This document shows, piece after piece, positions 14,622-23,050 of a stretch of 26,782 bases of DNA. This DNA comes from UBA1672 sp046542355. GTDB taxonomy: Bacteria; Pseudomonadota; Alphaproteobacteria; Micavibrionales; Micavibrionaceae. The notes under the pieces are model-generated. The model made no database searches and was not told the origin of the DNA. It worked only from the letters and a program-made list of their open reading frames with translations. Where the stretch lies: the NCBI GenBank assembly GCA_046542355.1, contig JBKHBN010000024.1, positions 1 to 26,782 on the forward strand, given 5' to 3'. Both the position numbers and the translations under genes were made by a program. Position 1 is the first letter of the stretch; each line of letters starts with the position of its first letter.

Positions 14622-17600
14622 ATGAGCGAAACGCAGGCACAGCAAATATTCTACGATCAAAATCTTCAGGCATGGCTTGAACAGTTTGTAGCGCCCGAAG
14701 GAAGCACGGATAGCGGCTTTCCTAGCACTGTAGAGGCTGTTCGCGCCGATGTTGTCGCGCTTTTTAAATCGGAAGATCGAATTATACGACCCGATGAGAT
14801 GAAGCAACGCCTGTTGGAGCAATATCTTCCGGGTGAAGATCATAGGGTTGTTAAAGATCTTATCAATGAAATTGAACGCTCCCAATATGGCTCTGACTCT
14901 ACGCTTAGGAGTTATTATGCCAAGGAGCACACGCCGTTATTAACAGCCTTTAGTAATTTGTTCGCCGTAGAGACGGGAAAACCCGTTTTGATGTTCGAGT
15001 GTGATTTTGCCAATATGGGCGGCACAAACGAGCTAATGCTGGTGAAATATGCCCAGCAAAAGGGACTGATTGGCCTCGAAGATGGGATAGAAGCGCTCAC
15101 TGATGAGATGCTCGATAGCATCGATCAGGATGAGTATTTCAAATTTACCGATGATGCCATGCGGCTTCTTTCCGAGGAAATTCTGGTTGATATTCAAAAA
15201 GAGGTTCCCGATGCGCGCATTATTCCGGTGCGCACAGGCGGGGATGAAATCCGTTTGTTTGTTGAGGGGATTGACCCTGATCAGGACGTCAAAGAGCTAA
15301 GGGTGCAGATGCGCCAAAAGATGCACCAAAGTGTATTGAAGGTTTCTTCCGAGCTTGGGTTACTTGATCATGCACAGCCAAAAGATCAGCATAACAAGTT
15401 TCGCAATGGGTTCGTGCTTGCCATAGAAGGCATCGATATGCGCGAGATCAAAGATCCTGCTCATGTTATTGTCATGCTTGATGAATTGATCAAGGAACAC
15501 AAGGAAGTTGAATTAGGTCAGGTTAATATTGGTGAGTTCACAGAGGATCAAGAGCAAAAACTCAGGCATGATATAGAACGCGAAATTAAGATCAGAAAAC
15601 AAGATCTCCCGGATCATGTCATTAGCAAGCTGGTGGAGGCTGCGGTTGATCAGCACAAAGAAAATTTGCAAAAACAATCTCAAGATCTGCATGCGCTTGG
15701 CCCTCAAGAGTCAATGAGTTTGGAAGAATATGAAGGGAAACTTGCAGAACTGCGGACAAAAATGGATGAACGCGGCCTTACCATTCAAGGAACGCGCCCA
15801 GACAGACTTAAACTATCAAATCTAGAGGCGGGGGCTTTGGATAATTTCCCGCGCCCCAAGGATATTCGGTTGCATCTGGTGGAAGAAGAACTCAAAGCAG
15901 CGGGTATAGAGCTTCCCGAGGGGGGCAAAGCGGCGCAGCTCCTTGAAAATGCAATTGAGTCAATGACTCCTTTTGATAATTCTGCCGGTACCTGGCGCCT
16001 TCGTGATCTGGTCAACGCTGCTGATGTCTTTGAAAGTGAAAAAGAAAGGATTATGGATGGCTTGCCGCCAGAAGAACGTGCGCGCCTGGGGGATCCAAAA
16101 ACCAGAATTATTGCGCTGGCCGTGCATAATTTAGGCGGATTGAACAATGATCTGGGTCATGCCAATGCTGATGCTGTTCTCAGAGGGGAGGTTGATGATG
16201 TTATTAAGCGAGGCATTGCGCAAGCCGGTATTGAAGGAGCGCATTATGAAATTGCACATAATGGCGGCGGCGAATTCTCGGTTGTTTTCCAGCCCTTATA
16301 CCAAGATGAAAGTGGAGCGTGGCAGAGTATACCGGAAGAGCAGATAAAGCAGGCTACACAAAACATTACACAGAATATGGAACGCTTTGCCAGTCAAAAT
16401 GTTTTAAAATATCTGGAAGATAAAGGCATTAGTGTTGCACCGGAATTGGCAGATGCGATTAGAGATACAACCTTTAATGATATTCAAGATCCCAAGGAGC
16501 GGCGCTTCCGATTGCCAGATAGTACGCTGCATAATGATGGCAAGATTAATGGTGTGAATGTTGTCGTTGTTGATGGCGTGTATGAACATAATCCGGATAA
16601 TCCGGCGCAATCGATTAAGGAGGCCTCTAAAGCTCTGGATCGGGCTGTATCTAAAGATAGAACGCAGCGACTGGTGGCAAATCATGAAGCCTCTTCGCTG
16701 GATCACAATGGTCGCGCGCAAAATGTTGGTCAAGTGGATATAGATGGCCCAGAGCGCTCGAGAGTTGGAAAAGTATTAGATGCCGTTGATGGCGTTGCTG
16801 GTAAGGGATTAAGTGCCTTTAGTCTTAGTAATGTTTATAATGCGCTGAGTGACCCGGAAGGGACAGCGGCATCAATCGGTATAGCGATTGGTGATGGCGT
16901 GACGACAAGCGTTGAGCTGGCGGGTGACTTTATACCACGAATTGCAGAAACAAGTTTTGCCGGCATACCGCTTGGCAGTGCGCTGGAGGTTAGCTCGCAT
17001 TCTTTAACATTTCTTGATGCCGGTTATCAATTGGCTGCGCAAAAAGGAGTCGGAGGAGGCGAGGCAGAAATAGATGACAGGGCAGCGCGCCTTGGCGCTC
17101 TTGGGTATAGTCTGGGCTCGTCAATGGTGCTTGCACACGCGGTCAAGGTTGCCGGTATCTCTGGTTTGGGCGCCACGGCATCTTTAGTTGCTCCGGCTAT
17201 TATAGCGGGGATGAGCGCTGATAAGGCTGTTGATACGCATTTGGCTATAAAGGAAGTTGAACACATTACAGCGCAGCATGAACAGGCAAATAAAATAGCA
17301 AATGAGTTTCATGCGGATTCCGGAGCGCCAAAACTTACTAATTATGAACATTTAAAGCATTTTGCATATACGGAGGCAACGCTGCCCGGCGCAGCTAATG
17401 AGGGAACGTTGCAAGACAGGGCGGCTTTTGTTAAGAACCATAATTTCTCCGAGGATCCAGAGCTTGTTCAGTCAATTTATGAAGAGGCCCTGCAAAAAGT
17501 TGAGGGGTTTGATGCTCAAATTGAGGATCTATCTTCAGTCATGCCTGATGTGGCGCGAATTGGGGCTGGTTTCGGTTTGCAAGACGATGTGCTGCAAAGA

Positions 17601-18008
17601 CAGGATCTTGAGGCGCAACGCGCGCCTTATATAGCGGTTCTTGCTGATTTGCACCAATATCGTCAGGAGCTTGAAGAGCTGGCTATGAAAGAGGAGATCA
17701 GCTATTCAACGGTGAATATCGAGGGCAAAGAGGCTATCAGTGAAATCACGGTTTCGTTCCCCGAAACAACGCAGGTTGATCTTGCAGCCTTTGATGAGAG
17801 TGCGGGGCAAGAGGTTGTTTGGAACGATGCGGATCAAACCCTGTTTGTTGATGATGCGTTGTGGGAAAGATATTTTCTGGCAGCCAATACGACGCAGCCA
17901 ATTACGAATAATTTTAATGAAAGTGCGGCCAATGACGCAATGCCAACGCCTTCACCAGCCTATCAGATAACAGATATGCATGCTGGTATGGCTCTAATGG
18001 AGCCATAG
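14622..18008 (+). CDS. Large protein with two degenerate GGDEF domains and a hydrophobic C-terminal region
   Basis: A 1128-residue protein with no signal peptide. The first GGDEF-like domain spans about 100-225: LLTAFSN, VLMFECDFANMGGTNELM (equivalent of the DxD-FKxxND strand), DDAMRLLSEEI, then RTGGDEIRLFV with GGDEI at 206-210. A second spans about 490-590: RIIALAVHNLGGLNNDLGHANADAVL, then HNGGGEFSVVF with GGGEF at 548-552. The first keeps the catalytic Glu context; the second has Asp replaced by Gly and is probably inactive or a binding module. Between them is a charged coiled-coil-like stretch (about 285-400). Residues about 735-880 are Gly/Ala-rich and hydrophobic (GTAASIGIAIGDG, LGALGYSLGSSMVLAHAVKV), possibly membrane-inserting. 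The rest is helical and acidic. Cyclic-di-GMP synthesis or sensing is possible; the overall architecture is not recognised. It ends 13 bp from convergent cysQ. Confidence 0.7.
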   Translation: MSETQAQQIFYDQNLQAWLEQFVAPEGSTDSGFPSTVEAVRADVVALFKSEDRIIRPDEMKQRLLEQYLPGEDHRVVKDLINEIERSQYGSDSTLRSYYAKEHTPLLTAFSNLFAVETGKPVLMFECDFANMGGTNELMLVKYAQQKGLIGLEDGIEALTDEMLDSIDQDEYFKFTDDAMRLLSEEILVDIQKEVPDARIIPVRTGGDEIRLFVEGIDPDQDVKELRVQMRQKMHQSVLKVSSELGLLDHAQPKDQHNKFRNGFVLAIEGIDMREIKDPAHVIVMLDELIKEHKEVELGQVNIGEFTEDQEQKLRHDIEREIKIRKQDLPDHVISKLVEAAVDQHKENLQKQSQDLHALGPQESMSLEEYEGKLAELRTKMDERGLTIQGTRPDRLKLSNLEAGALDNFPRPKDIRLHLVEEELKAAGIELPEGGKAAQLLENAIESMTPFDNSAGTWRLRDLVNAADVFESEKERIMDGLPPEERARLGDPKTRIIALAVHNLGGLNNDLGHANADAVLRGEVDDVIKRGIAQAGIEGAHYEIAHNGGGEFSVVFQPLYQDESGAWQSIPEEQIKQATQNITQNMERFASQNVLKYLEDKGISVAPELADAIRDTTFNDIQDPKERRFRLPDSTLHNDGKINGVNVVVVDGVYEHNPDNPAQSIKEASKALDRAVSKDRTQRLVANHEASSLDHNGRAQNVGQVDIDGPERSRVGKVLDAVDGVAGKGLSAFSLSNVYNALSDPEGTAASIGIAIGDGVTTSVELAGDFIPRIAETSFAGIPLGSALEVSSHSLTFLDAGYQLAAQKGVGGGEAEIDDRAARLGALGYSLGSSMVLAHAVKVAGISGLGATASLVAPAIIAGMSADKAVDTHLAIKEVEHITAQHEQANKIANEFHADSGAPKLTNYEHLKHFAYTEATLPGAANEGTLQDRAAFVKNHNFSEDPELVQSIYEEALQKVEGFDAQIEDLSSVMPDVARIGAGFGLQDDVLQRQDLEAQRAPYIAVLADLHQYRQELEELAMKEEISYSTVNIEGKEAISEITVSFPETTQVDLAAFDESAGQEVVWNDADQTLFVDDALWERYFLAANTTQPITNNFNESAANDAMPTPSPAYQITDMHAGMALMEP

Positions 18009-18021
18009 TTAATAAAATTCT

Positions 18022-18816
18022 TTATATTTGGTTATCAGCGATAAAGGACGGGTTGGAAAAATCCGCATAAGAATTATATTTATCTTTGCCATAAAGAAGC
18101 GGGGCGCCATCTTCGGTTATGACCCGGCCGCCCGCGGCCTCTAATATGGCCTGTCCGGCGGCTGTATCCCACTGCATAGTGCGACCAAAGCGCGGATAAA
18201 TATCTGCATCTCCTTGCGCAATCAGGCAGAATTTTAGGGAGGATCCAACGGCAATTTTCTCGGTGATGTTAAATTGTTCCAGGTAGGCTTTAGCTTTTTT
18301 GCTGCTGTGGGTATGGGAGATAAGCGCAATCTCGGGGCCGTGAGCGGCGTGTCTTATACATACAGGCATTCGCGTACATTCCTGGGCGTGCTTCAAGTAA
18401 ATTTTTTCTACTCGCCCTTCATGCGCAATCCATGTCTCTTGGTGAACGGGAGCATGGATAATCCCGCAAGAGGGTTTGCCGGTTTCAATCAGTGCAATAT
18501 TTACTGTAAAATCAGGGCGTTTTTTAATAAAACCTTTGGTGCCATCAACGGCATCTACCAGAAAATAAGAGTTTCCGGTGATTTTGGGGAAATGGCCGCT
18601 GCTTACTGCTTCTTCTCCTATAATCGGGATGTCGTTGTAATGCGATTGAAGCGCTTGTGTTATAAGGTGTTCGGCTTCACGATCTGCAATAGTCACAGGT
18701 GAGCAATCTAGTTTATACTCAACGCCACTGTCAGGGCGATTAAAAATATCCATGATAAGCGCTCCGGCTTCATGGGCTATTTCTTCCAATGTGGTTTTTA
18801 GGTCGGGAGGGGACAT
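18022..18816 (-). CDS. cysQ: 3'(2'),5'-bisphosphate nucleotidase
   Basis: A 264-residue cytoplasmic member of the inositol monophosphatase fold that removes PAP (3'-phosphoadenosine 5'-phosphate), the by-product of PAPS use, and may tune PAPS levels. Metal-site residues are visible: D45 (TIADREAE), G67-E68-E69, the D88-A-V-D91-GT motif (DAVDGTKGF) and WDTAAGQAILEAAGG near the C-terminus. It starts 11 bp after cysNC on the same strand, so it is the third gene of the cysD-cysNC-cysQ operon, which supports the PAP/PAPS role over inositol phosphates. Length is normal for the family. Confidence 0.93.
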   Translation of the reverse strand: MSPPDLKTTLEEIAHEAGALIMDIFNRPDSGVEYKLDCSPVTIADREAEHLITQALQSHYNDIPIIGEEAVSSGHFPKITGNSYFLVDAVDGTKGFIKKRPDFTVNIALIETGKPSCGIIHAPVHQETWIAHEGRVEKIYLKHAQECTRMPVCIRHAAHGPEIALISHTHSSKKAKAYLEQFNITEKIAVGSSLKFCLIAQGDADIYPRFGRTMQWDTAAGQAILEAAGGRVITEDGAPLLYGKDKYNSYADFSNPSFIADNQI

Positions 18817-18827
18817 AATACTATACT

Positions 18828-20687
18828 TTATTCCAGCAAGTTACGTTTATGAAGCTCTTTTTCGATGCGCGCGACAAGAGCCTCGGGCGATTCCTTGGCG
18901 GCATGAAGGTGGATATCGGGATTTTCCGGCGCTTCATAAGGGGAATCTATCCCTGTAAAATTTTTAATGTCTCCGGCTTTGGCTTTTTTATATAACCCTT
19001 TGGGATCGCGCTGTGCACATATCTCCAGTGGCGTATCAACAAAAATCTCTAAAAACTCGCCCTCCTCAAAAATCGATTTTGCCAGCGCCCTGTCTGACTT
19101 GAAAGGAGATATGAATGACACCAGGACGATCAAGCCAGCATCGAGCATCAGCTTTGCGACCTCTGATACGCGGCGAATATTTTCTACGCGGTCAGCTTCG
19201 GTAAATCCCAAATCTCGGTTAAGGCCGTGACGTACATTGTCTCCATCAAGAAGATATGTATGCTTCCCAAGGCCATGGAGGTTTTTTTCCAGCAAATTGG
19301 CAATAGTTGATTTTCCGGCACTAGATAGCCCTGTAAACCAGATAACAAAAGGTTTTTGCTCTTTGCGGGTTGCTCTGGATTTTTTGTTAATATCAAGGTC
19401 TTGCCAAGCCAGATTGTGTGCGCGCCACAGTGGATGCTCGATCATTCCTGCGCCAAGAGTATCGCCGGTTGAGCGATCAACAAGGATGAAAGATCCTGTA
19501 TGTTTGTTGTCTGTGTAGGCATCGAAGGCGATTTGATCTTGTGTCGAGAGATTGCAAAGACCAACCGTATTGATATGGAGTTGTTTTGCAGCCTTGTGTG
19601 AAAAGTCATGGATGTCGATTTGCGCGCGCAGCTCTGTGATTGTGGCATTTGTTTCATCTGTCAGGCTGCGCAGAATATAAGAGCGCCCCGGAATCATGGG
19701 TGTTTTACCAAGCCAGATCAGTTTGGCACGAAACTGATCGGCGAGTTCTGGGGGTTCATGAACCGCAGAGAGAATATCGCCTCGCGACACGTCCAGTTCA
19801 TCTTTCAAGCACAATGTAAGCGCTTGCCCTGCCACAGCTTTATCAGCATCTCCATGTGGCGTAATGATGTGTTTTATGGTTGTTGTCTGGCCGGATTTTG
19901 TAATAAGAACTGGGTCGTTGAGCTGTATTTGTCCTGACACTAGAGATCCGGCAATGCCTCGAAAATCCGAATGAGGGCGGATATTGAGCTGCACAGGAAA
20001 GCGAAACGGCTTGTCTTTAGCATTGGTCTGCACATTGATTTTATCAAGCCATTCAAGCAAGTTTGCTCCGTTATACCACGGCGTGTTATCTGATTTGCTT
20101 GTGGTATTATCTCCATAACGCGCAGATATGGGGATTGCATCGAGCGTTTTGAAATGAAGTGGATGCGCAAAGTTCTGATAGGCCTTTACAATATCCTCGA
20201 AAGTCTCTTGTTTATAGGCCATCAGATCCATCTTGTTTACCACCAGAAGGGCGTGCTCTATGCCAAGAAGGGAGGCTATAAAAGAGTGTCTTTTTGTTTG
20301 CTCCGTTATACCTTTGCGTGCATCGATAAGAATAAGCGCCAGATCTGCTGAAGAGGCTCCTGAAACCATATTTCGGGTGTATTGTTCGTGTCCCGGGACA
20401 TCGGTTACGATATATTTGCGTGCCGCGCTGGAGAAATAACGATAGGCAACATCGATGGTTATACCTTGCTCGCGCTCAGCTTGCAGGCCATCAAGGAGCA
20501 AGGCGTAATCTATTTCCTCGCCTGTTGTTCCATATTTGGTGGTGTCTTTTTTTAGCTGGTCGTACTGGTCATCGTAAGTTTTGCCCATATCATGAAGTAA
20601 ACGCCCGATCAGGGTTGATTTGCCATCATCTACCGAGCCGCAAGCAATAAAGCGTAATATTGGTTTGAGAGTATCGGCACTTTTCAT
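18828..20687 (-). CDS. cysNC: Fused sulfate adenylyltransferase subunit 1 / APS kinase
   Basis: A 619-residue bifunctional enzyme. The N-terminal GTPase half (about 1-430) is CysN: P-loop GSVDDGKST at 17-25, DVPGHEQYTRNM (G3), NKMDL (G4), and the EF-Tu-like beta-barrel domains with RPHSDFRGIAG and RGDIL. It drives APS synthesis by CysD with GTP hydrolysis. The C-terminal half (about 435-619) is APS kinase (CysC), with P-loop GLSSAGKST near residue 450, DGDNVRHGLNRDLGF, SFISPFKSDR and GIDSPYEAP, making PAPS. The fused NodQ/CysNC layout is common in alphaproteobacteria. The ATG follows the cysD stop codon with no gap, so translation is coupled. Confidence 0.96.
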   Translation of the reverse strand: MKSADTLKPILRFIACGSVDDGKSTLIGRLLHDMGKTYDDQYDQLKKDTTKYGTTGEEIDYALLLDGLQAEREQGITIDVAYRYFSSAARKYIVTDVPGHEQYTRNMVSGASSADLALILIDARKGITEQTKRHSFIASLLGIEHALLVVNKMDLMAYKQETFEDIVKAYQNFAHPLHFKTLDAIPISARYGDNTTSKSDNTPWYNGANLLEWLDKINVQTNAKDKPFRFPVQLNIRPHSDFRGIAGSLVSGQIQLNDPVLITKSGQTTTIKHIITPHGDADKAVAGQALTLCLKDELDVSRGDILSAVHEPPELADQFRAKLIWLGKTPMIPGRSYILRSLTDETNATITELRAQIDIHDFSHKAAKQLHINTVGLCNLSTQDQIAFDAYTDNKHTGSFILVDRSTGDTLGAGMIEHPLWRAHNLAWQDLDINKKSRATRKEQKPFVIWFTGLSSAGKSTIANLLEKNLHGLGKHTYLLDGDNVRHGLNRDLGFTEADRVENIRRVSEVAKLMLDAGLIVLVSFISPFKSDRALAKSIFEEGEFLEIFVDTPLEICAQRDPKGLYKKAKAGDIKNFTGIDSPYEAPENPDIHLHAAKESPEALVARIEKELHKRNLLE

Positions 20688-21611
20688 TTAAAAATATCCC
20701 TCCCGCTTTTTCTTCTCCATTGAGTCTTTATCGTTTTTATCAATGAAACGTCCCTGCCTTTCTGAGAGCCTGGTATGCATGATTTCATCGATCAGTTTTT
20801 CCAGCGTATCAGCCGAAGATTCAATGGCGCCGCTCAGCGGATAGCAGCCAAGCGTTCTAAAACGTACTTTTTTAATCTCCGGCTTTTCGTTCTTCTTTAG
20901 GGGAATGCGCGAGTCATCAAGCATTATAAGCATATCATCACGTTTTATAACCGGGCGCTTTTTTGCAAAATAAAGCGGTACAATGTCAATATTCTCACGT
21001 AAAATATAGCGCCATATATCCAGTTCGCTCCAGTTTGAAAGGGGAAATACGCGCACGCTTTGTCCTTTTTGCATGTGTGTGTTGTAGATTGACCAGATTT
21101 CCGGTTTTTGCGTTTTGGGATCCCAGCCATGATTGGCATTTCGGTAAGAAAAAATTCTTTCCTTGGCGCGTGATTGTTCTTCATCGCGCCGCGCCCCGCC
21201 GATTGCTGCATCAAAACTGTGGCTCTCCAGAGCTTGCAGGAGTGCCTGTGTTTTCATGATATATGTATATTCAGCGTCATGATCGAAAGGATTTATGCCC
21301 TTGGATAGACCGTCTGCATTCGTATGAACCAACATGTCTATACCGTCTTGCTGTGCTATCTTGTCACGAAACGCAATCATATCCTTGAACTTCCACGTTG
21401 TATCAATGTGAAGCAACGGAAAAGGAATGTGAGCGGGATAAAAGGCTTTCTTGGCTAAATGCAGCAATACAGAGGAATCTTTACCGATAGAGTAGAGCAT
21501 AACCGGATTTGAAAAGTTTGCTGCGACTTCGCGTATGATATGAATGGCTTCGGATTCCAGTAGATCCAGATGCGCGGGCTGTAACGAAAGAGGGTTTTTT
21601 GTTTCTGGCAT
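20688..21611 (-). CDS. cysD: Sulfate adenylyltransferase subunit 2
   Basis: A 307-residue ATP-sulfurylase catalytic subunit of the PP-loop/PAPS-reductase superfamily, forming APS from ATP and sulfate together with CysN. The PP-loop motif SIGKDSSVLLHL begins at residue 41. Other signatures are PLLHIDTTWKFKDMIAFRD, AIGGARRDEEQSRAKERIFS, VFPLSNWSELDIWRYI, VRFRTLGCYPLSGAIES and the C-terminal RLSERQGRFID...KKKREGYF. Length is normal. It is the first gene of the cysD-cysNC-cysQ operon. Only 88 bp separate it from the upstream same-strand M42 peptidase gene, and that gap holds a hairpin with a T-rich tail, so the cys operon probably has its own promoter there or relies on partial readthrough. Confidence 0.96.
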   Translation of the reverse strand: MPETKNPLSLQPAHLDLLESEAIHIIREVAANFSNPVMLYSIGKDSSVLLHLAKKAFYPAHIPFPLLHIDTTWKFKDMIAFRDKIAQQDGIDMLVHTNADGLSKGINPFDHDAEYTYIMKTQALLQALESHSFDAAIGGARRDEEQSRAKERIFSYRNANHGWDPKTQKPEIWSIYNTHMQKGQSVRVFPLSNWSELDIWRYILRENIDIVPLYFAKKRPVIKRDDMLIMLDDSRIPLKKNEKPEIKKVRFRTLGCYPLSGAIESSADTLEKLIDEIMHTRLSERQGRFIDKNDKDSMEKKKREGYF

Positions 21612-21639
21612 GCGTCACTTTGATGTTGGGATCAGGAAG

Positions 21640-21687
21640 AAAAGCTATAGCGCACAGTGCAAGCTCTTTCAAGGCTCTATGCGCTAT
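21640..21687 (-). terminator. Terminator-like hairpin after the M42 peptidase gene
   Basis: On the minus strand ATAGCGCA (21687-21680) pairs with TGCGCTAT (21654-21647), and GAGC/GCTT can pair within the loop. AGCTTTTCTT follows. It lies 12 bp beyond the peptidase stop codon and upstream of cysD. The loop is long and the T-run short, so termination may be partial. Confidence 0.5.
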
Positions 21688-21699
21688 TAGAGGTCGCAT

Positions 21700-22827
21700 T
21701 TATATTGACTCGAGGGATTCTTCATCGATTTGTTGAGGAAAGCCTTCGAGCGGTCCCAGCTCATCTTTGTCTCTGGCAATAACGGATTCACTTGCAACAT
21801 GGGTGCAAATGAGTTGCGTCAGAGAGACCAGTGAATCGATATGTGTGCGTTCATAACCATGAGACGCATCAAGGCCAAAACAAATAAGCGCTGTACGAAT
21901 ATCGTTCCCTGCAGATAGAGCGGAAGCGGCATCGGATTTATAGTGCCTGAAAATATCGCGGACATAAGGGATGTTGTTGTCTTCACAAAGCTTTATAAAT
22001 TTGTGCGTCAGGTGATAGTCATAAATACCGCCTTGATCACGCATGGCAATGATAACGGTATCTTCACGGGAATTTTGTCCGGGCGCAACGGTAGAGTTAT
22101 CGATGGCTACCATTGAGGCGACATCACCATGCAAAACCGAAGATGCGCCGGTTCCTTCTTCTTCAGAGATAGTAAAGAGCGGGTGCCAGTCTACGGGTAG
22201 TACTATACCTGCATCTTTTATGGCTTTCATGGCCGCAAGCTGACAGGCTACACCTGCTTTGTTATCCAGATGGCGTGATTTAATAAAACCGCTGGCCGTG
22301 ACTTCCGGATTTGTGTCCACGGCAATATAATCACCAATATTAAAGCCGAGCGCTTCAAGGTCAGATTTGGAGTGAACTTTTTCATCTACGCGAACTTCAA
22401 GATTGTCCCAGGAAACTGGCTGTGTGTCTATTTCTTCGTTATAGACATGACCGGAGGCTTTGAGGGGCAGAATGGTTCCACGTAAGGCTCCGTCATCAGA
22501 AAAGATGGTTACTCTGGCGCCTTCGGCAAAGCGCGCCGACCATGTTCCTATGGGAACAATAGCCAAGCGGCCATTATCTTTCAGTTCTCTGGCCATGGCT
22601 CCTAGTGTGTCGAGATGCGTCACGGTGGCGCGATCAGGGGCGCGTAATTTCCCCTGTACGGTAGCCCGTATCGCACCCCGGCGCGTTAATTCAAAGGGAA
22701 CGCCTAATTCTTCCAGCGTCTGGCCGGTAAAATGTACAATCATACCGGTAAATCCTGTCGGGCTGGGAATTTCTAGAAGGCGCAGCAATGTCTCTTGTAG
22801 ATAGTCTTGGTCAATCTTGAATGTCAT
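21700..22827 (-). CDS. M42-family peptidase of the NAGGN osmoprotectant type
   Basis: A 375-residue metallopeptidase-like protein. The start at 22827 (MTFKIDQDYL) is chosen over 22893 because similarity to the family begins there; its AGGA site is rather distant. Hallmarks of the osmoprotectant NAGGN-system M42 group are LEIPSPTGFT, GVPFELTRRGAIRAT, THLDTLGAM (H71, D73), IGTWSARFAEGARVTIF, GTILPLKASGHVYNEEIDTQ, SRHLDNKAGVA, ISEEEGTGAS and DASHGYERTHIDSL; the metal ligands are intact. In other bacteria this gene sits beside the enzymes that make N-acetylglutaminylglutamine amide, and its exact role there is not settled. No such synthesis genes are in this window. Confidence 0.9.
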   Translation of the reverse strand: MTFKIDQDYLQETLLRLLEIPSPTGFTGMIVHFTGQTLEELGVPFELTRRGAIRATVQGKLRAPDRATVTHLDTLGAMARELKDNGRLAIVPIGTWSARFAEGARVTIFSDDGALRGTILPLKASGHVYNEEIDTQPVSWDNLEVRVDEKVHSKSDLEALGFNIGDYIAVDTNPEVTASGFIKSRHLDNKAGVACQLAAMKAIKDAGIVLPVDWHPLFTISEEEGTGASSVLHGDVASMVAIDNSTVAPGQNSREDTVIIAMRDQGGIYDYHLTHKFIKLCEDNNIPYVRDIFRHYKSDAASALSAGNDIRTALICFGLDASHGYERTHIDSLVSLTQLICTHVASESVIARDKDELGPLEGFPQQIDEESLESI

Positions 22828-23050
22828 AATTTTCTGTATCCTGTTTTTGATGACACAGGGTAACAGTTGGTTTAAAGATTGCAAGTTATGCACTCACATC
22901 AAATTTATAAGAATAAGATCCTGCAGGAGTGGGGTTGTTTAAATTTTTACTGGATAACATTATATTTTGTGCATTTCATTCTTATATTAATTTTTTCTTA
23001 TAGTATTGTTGAGTAATGCTGCGTTGTTACTTTCTTTCCACTAATAACGA

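Noticed and set aside
22919..22928. TCCTGCAGGA palindrome between the M42 and MCP genes
   Set aside because: A lone 10-bp palindrome with no supporting promoter elements; chance is likely.
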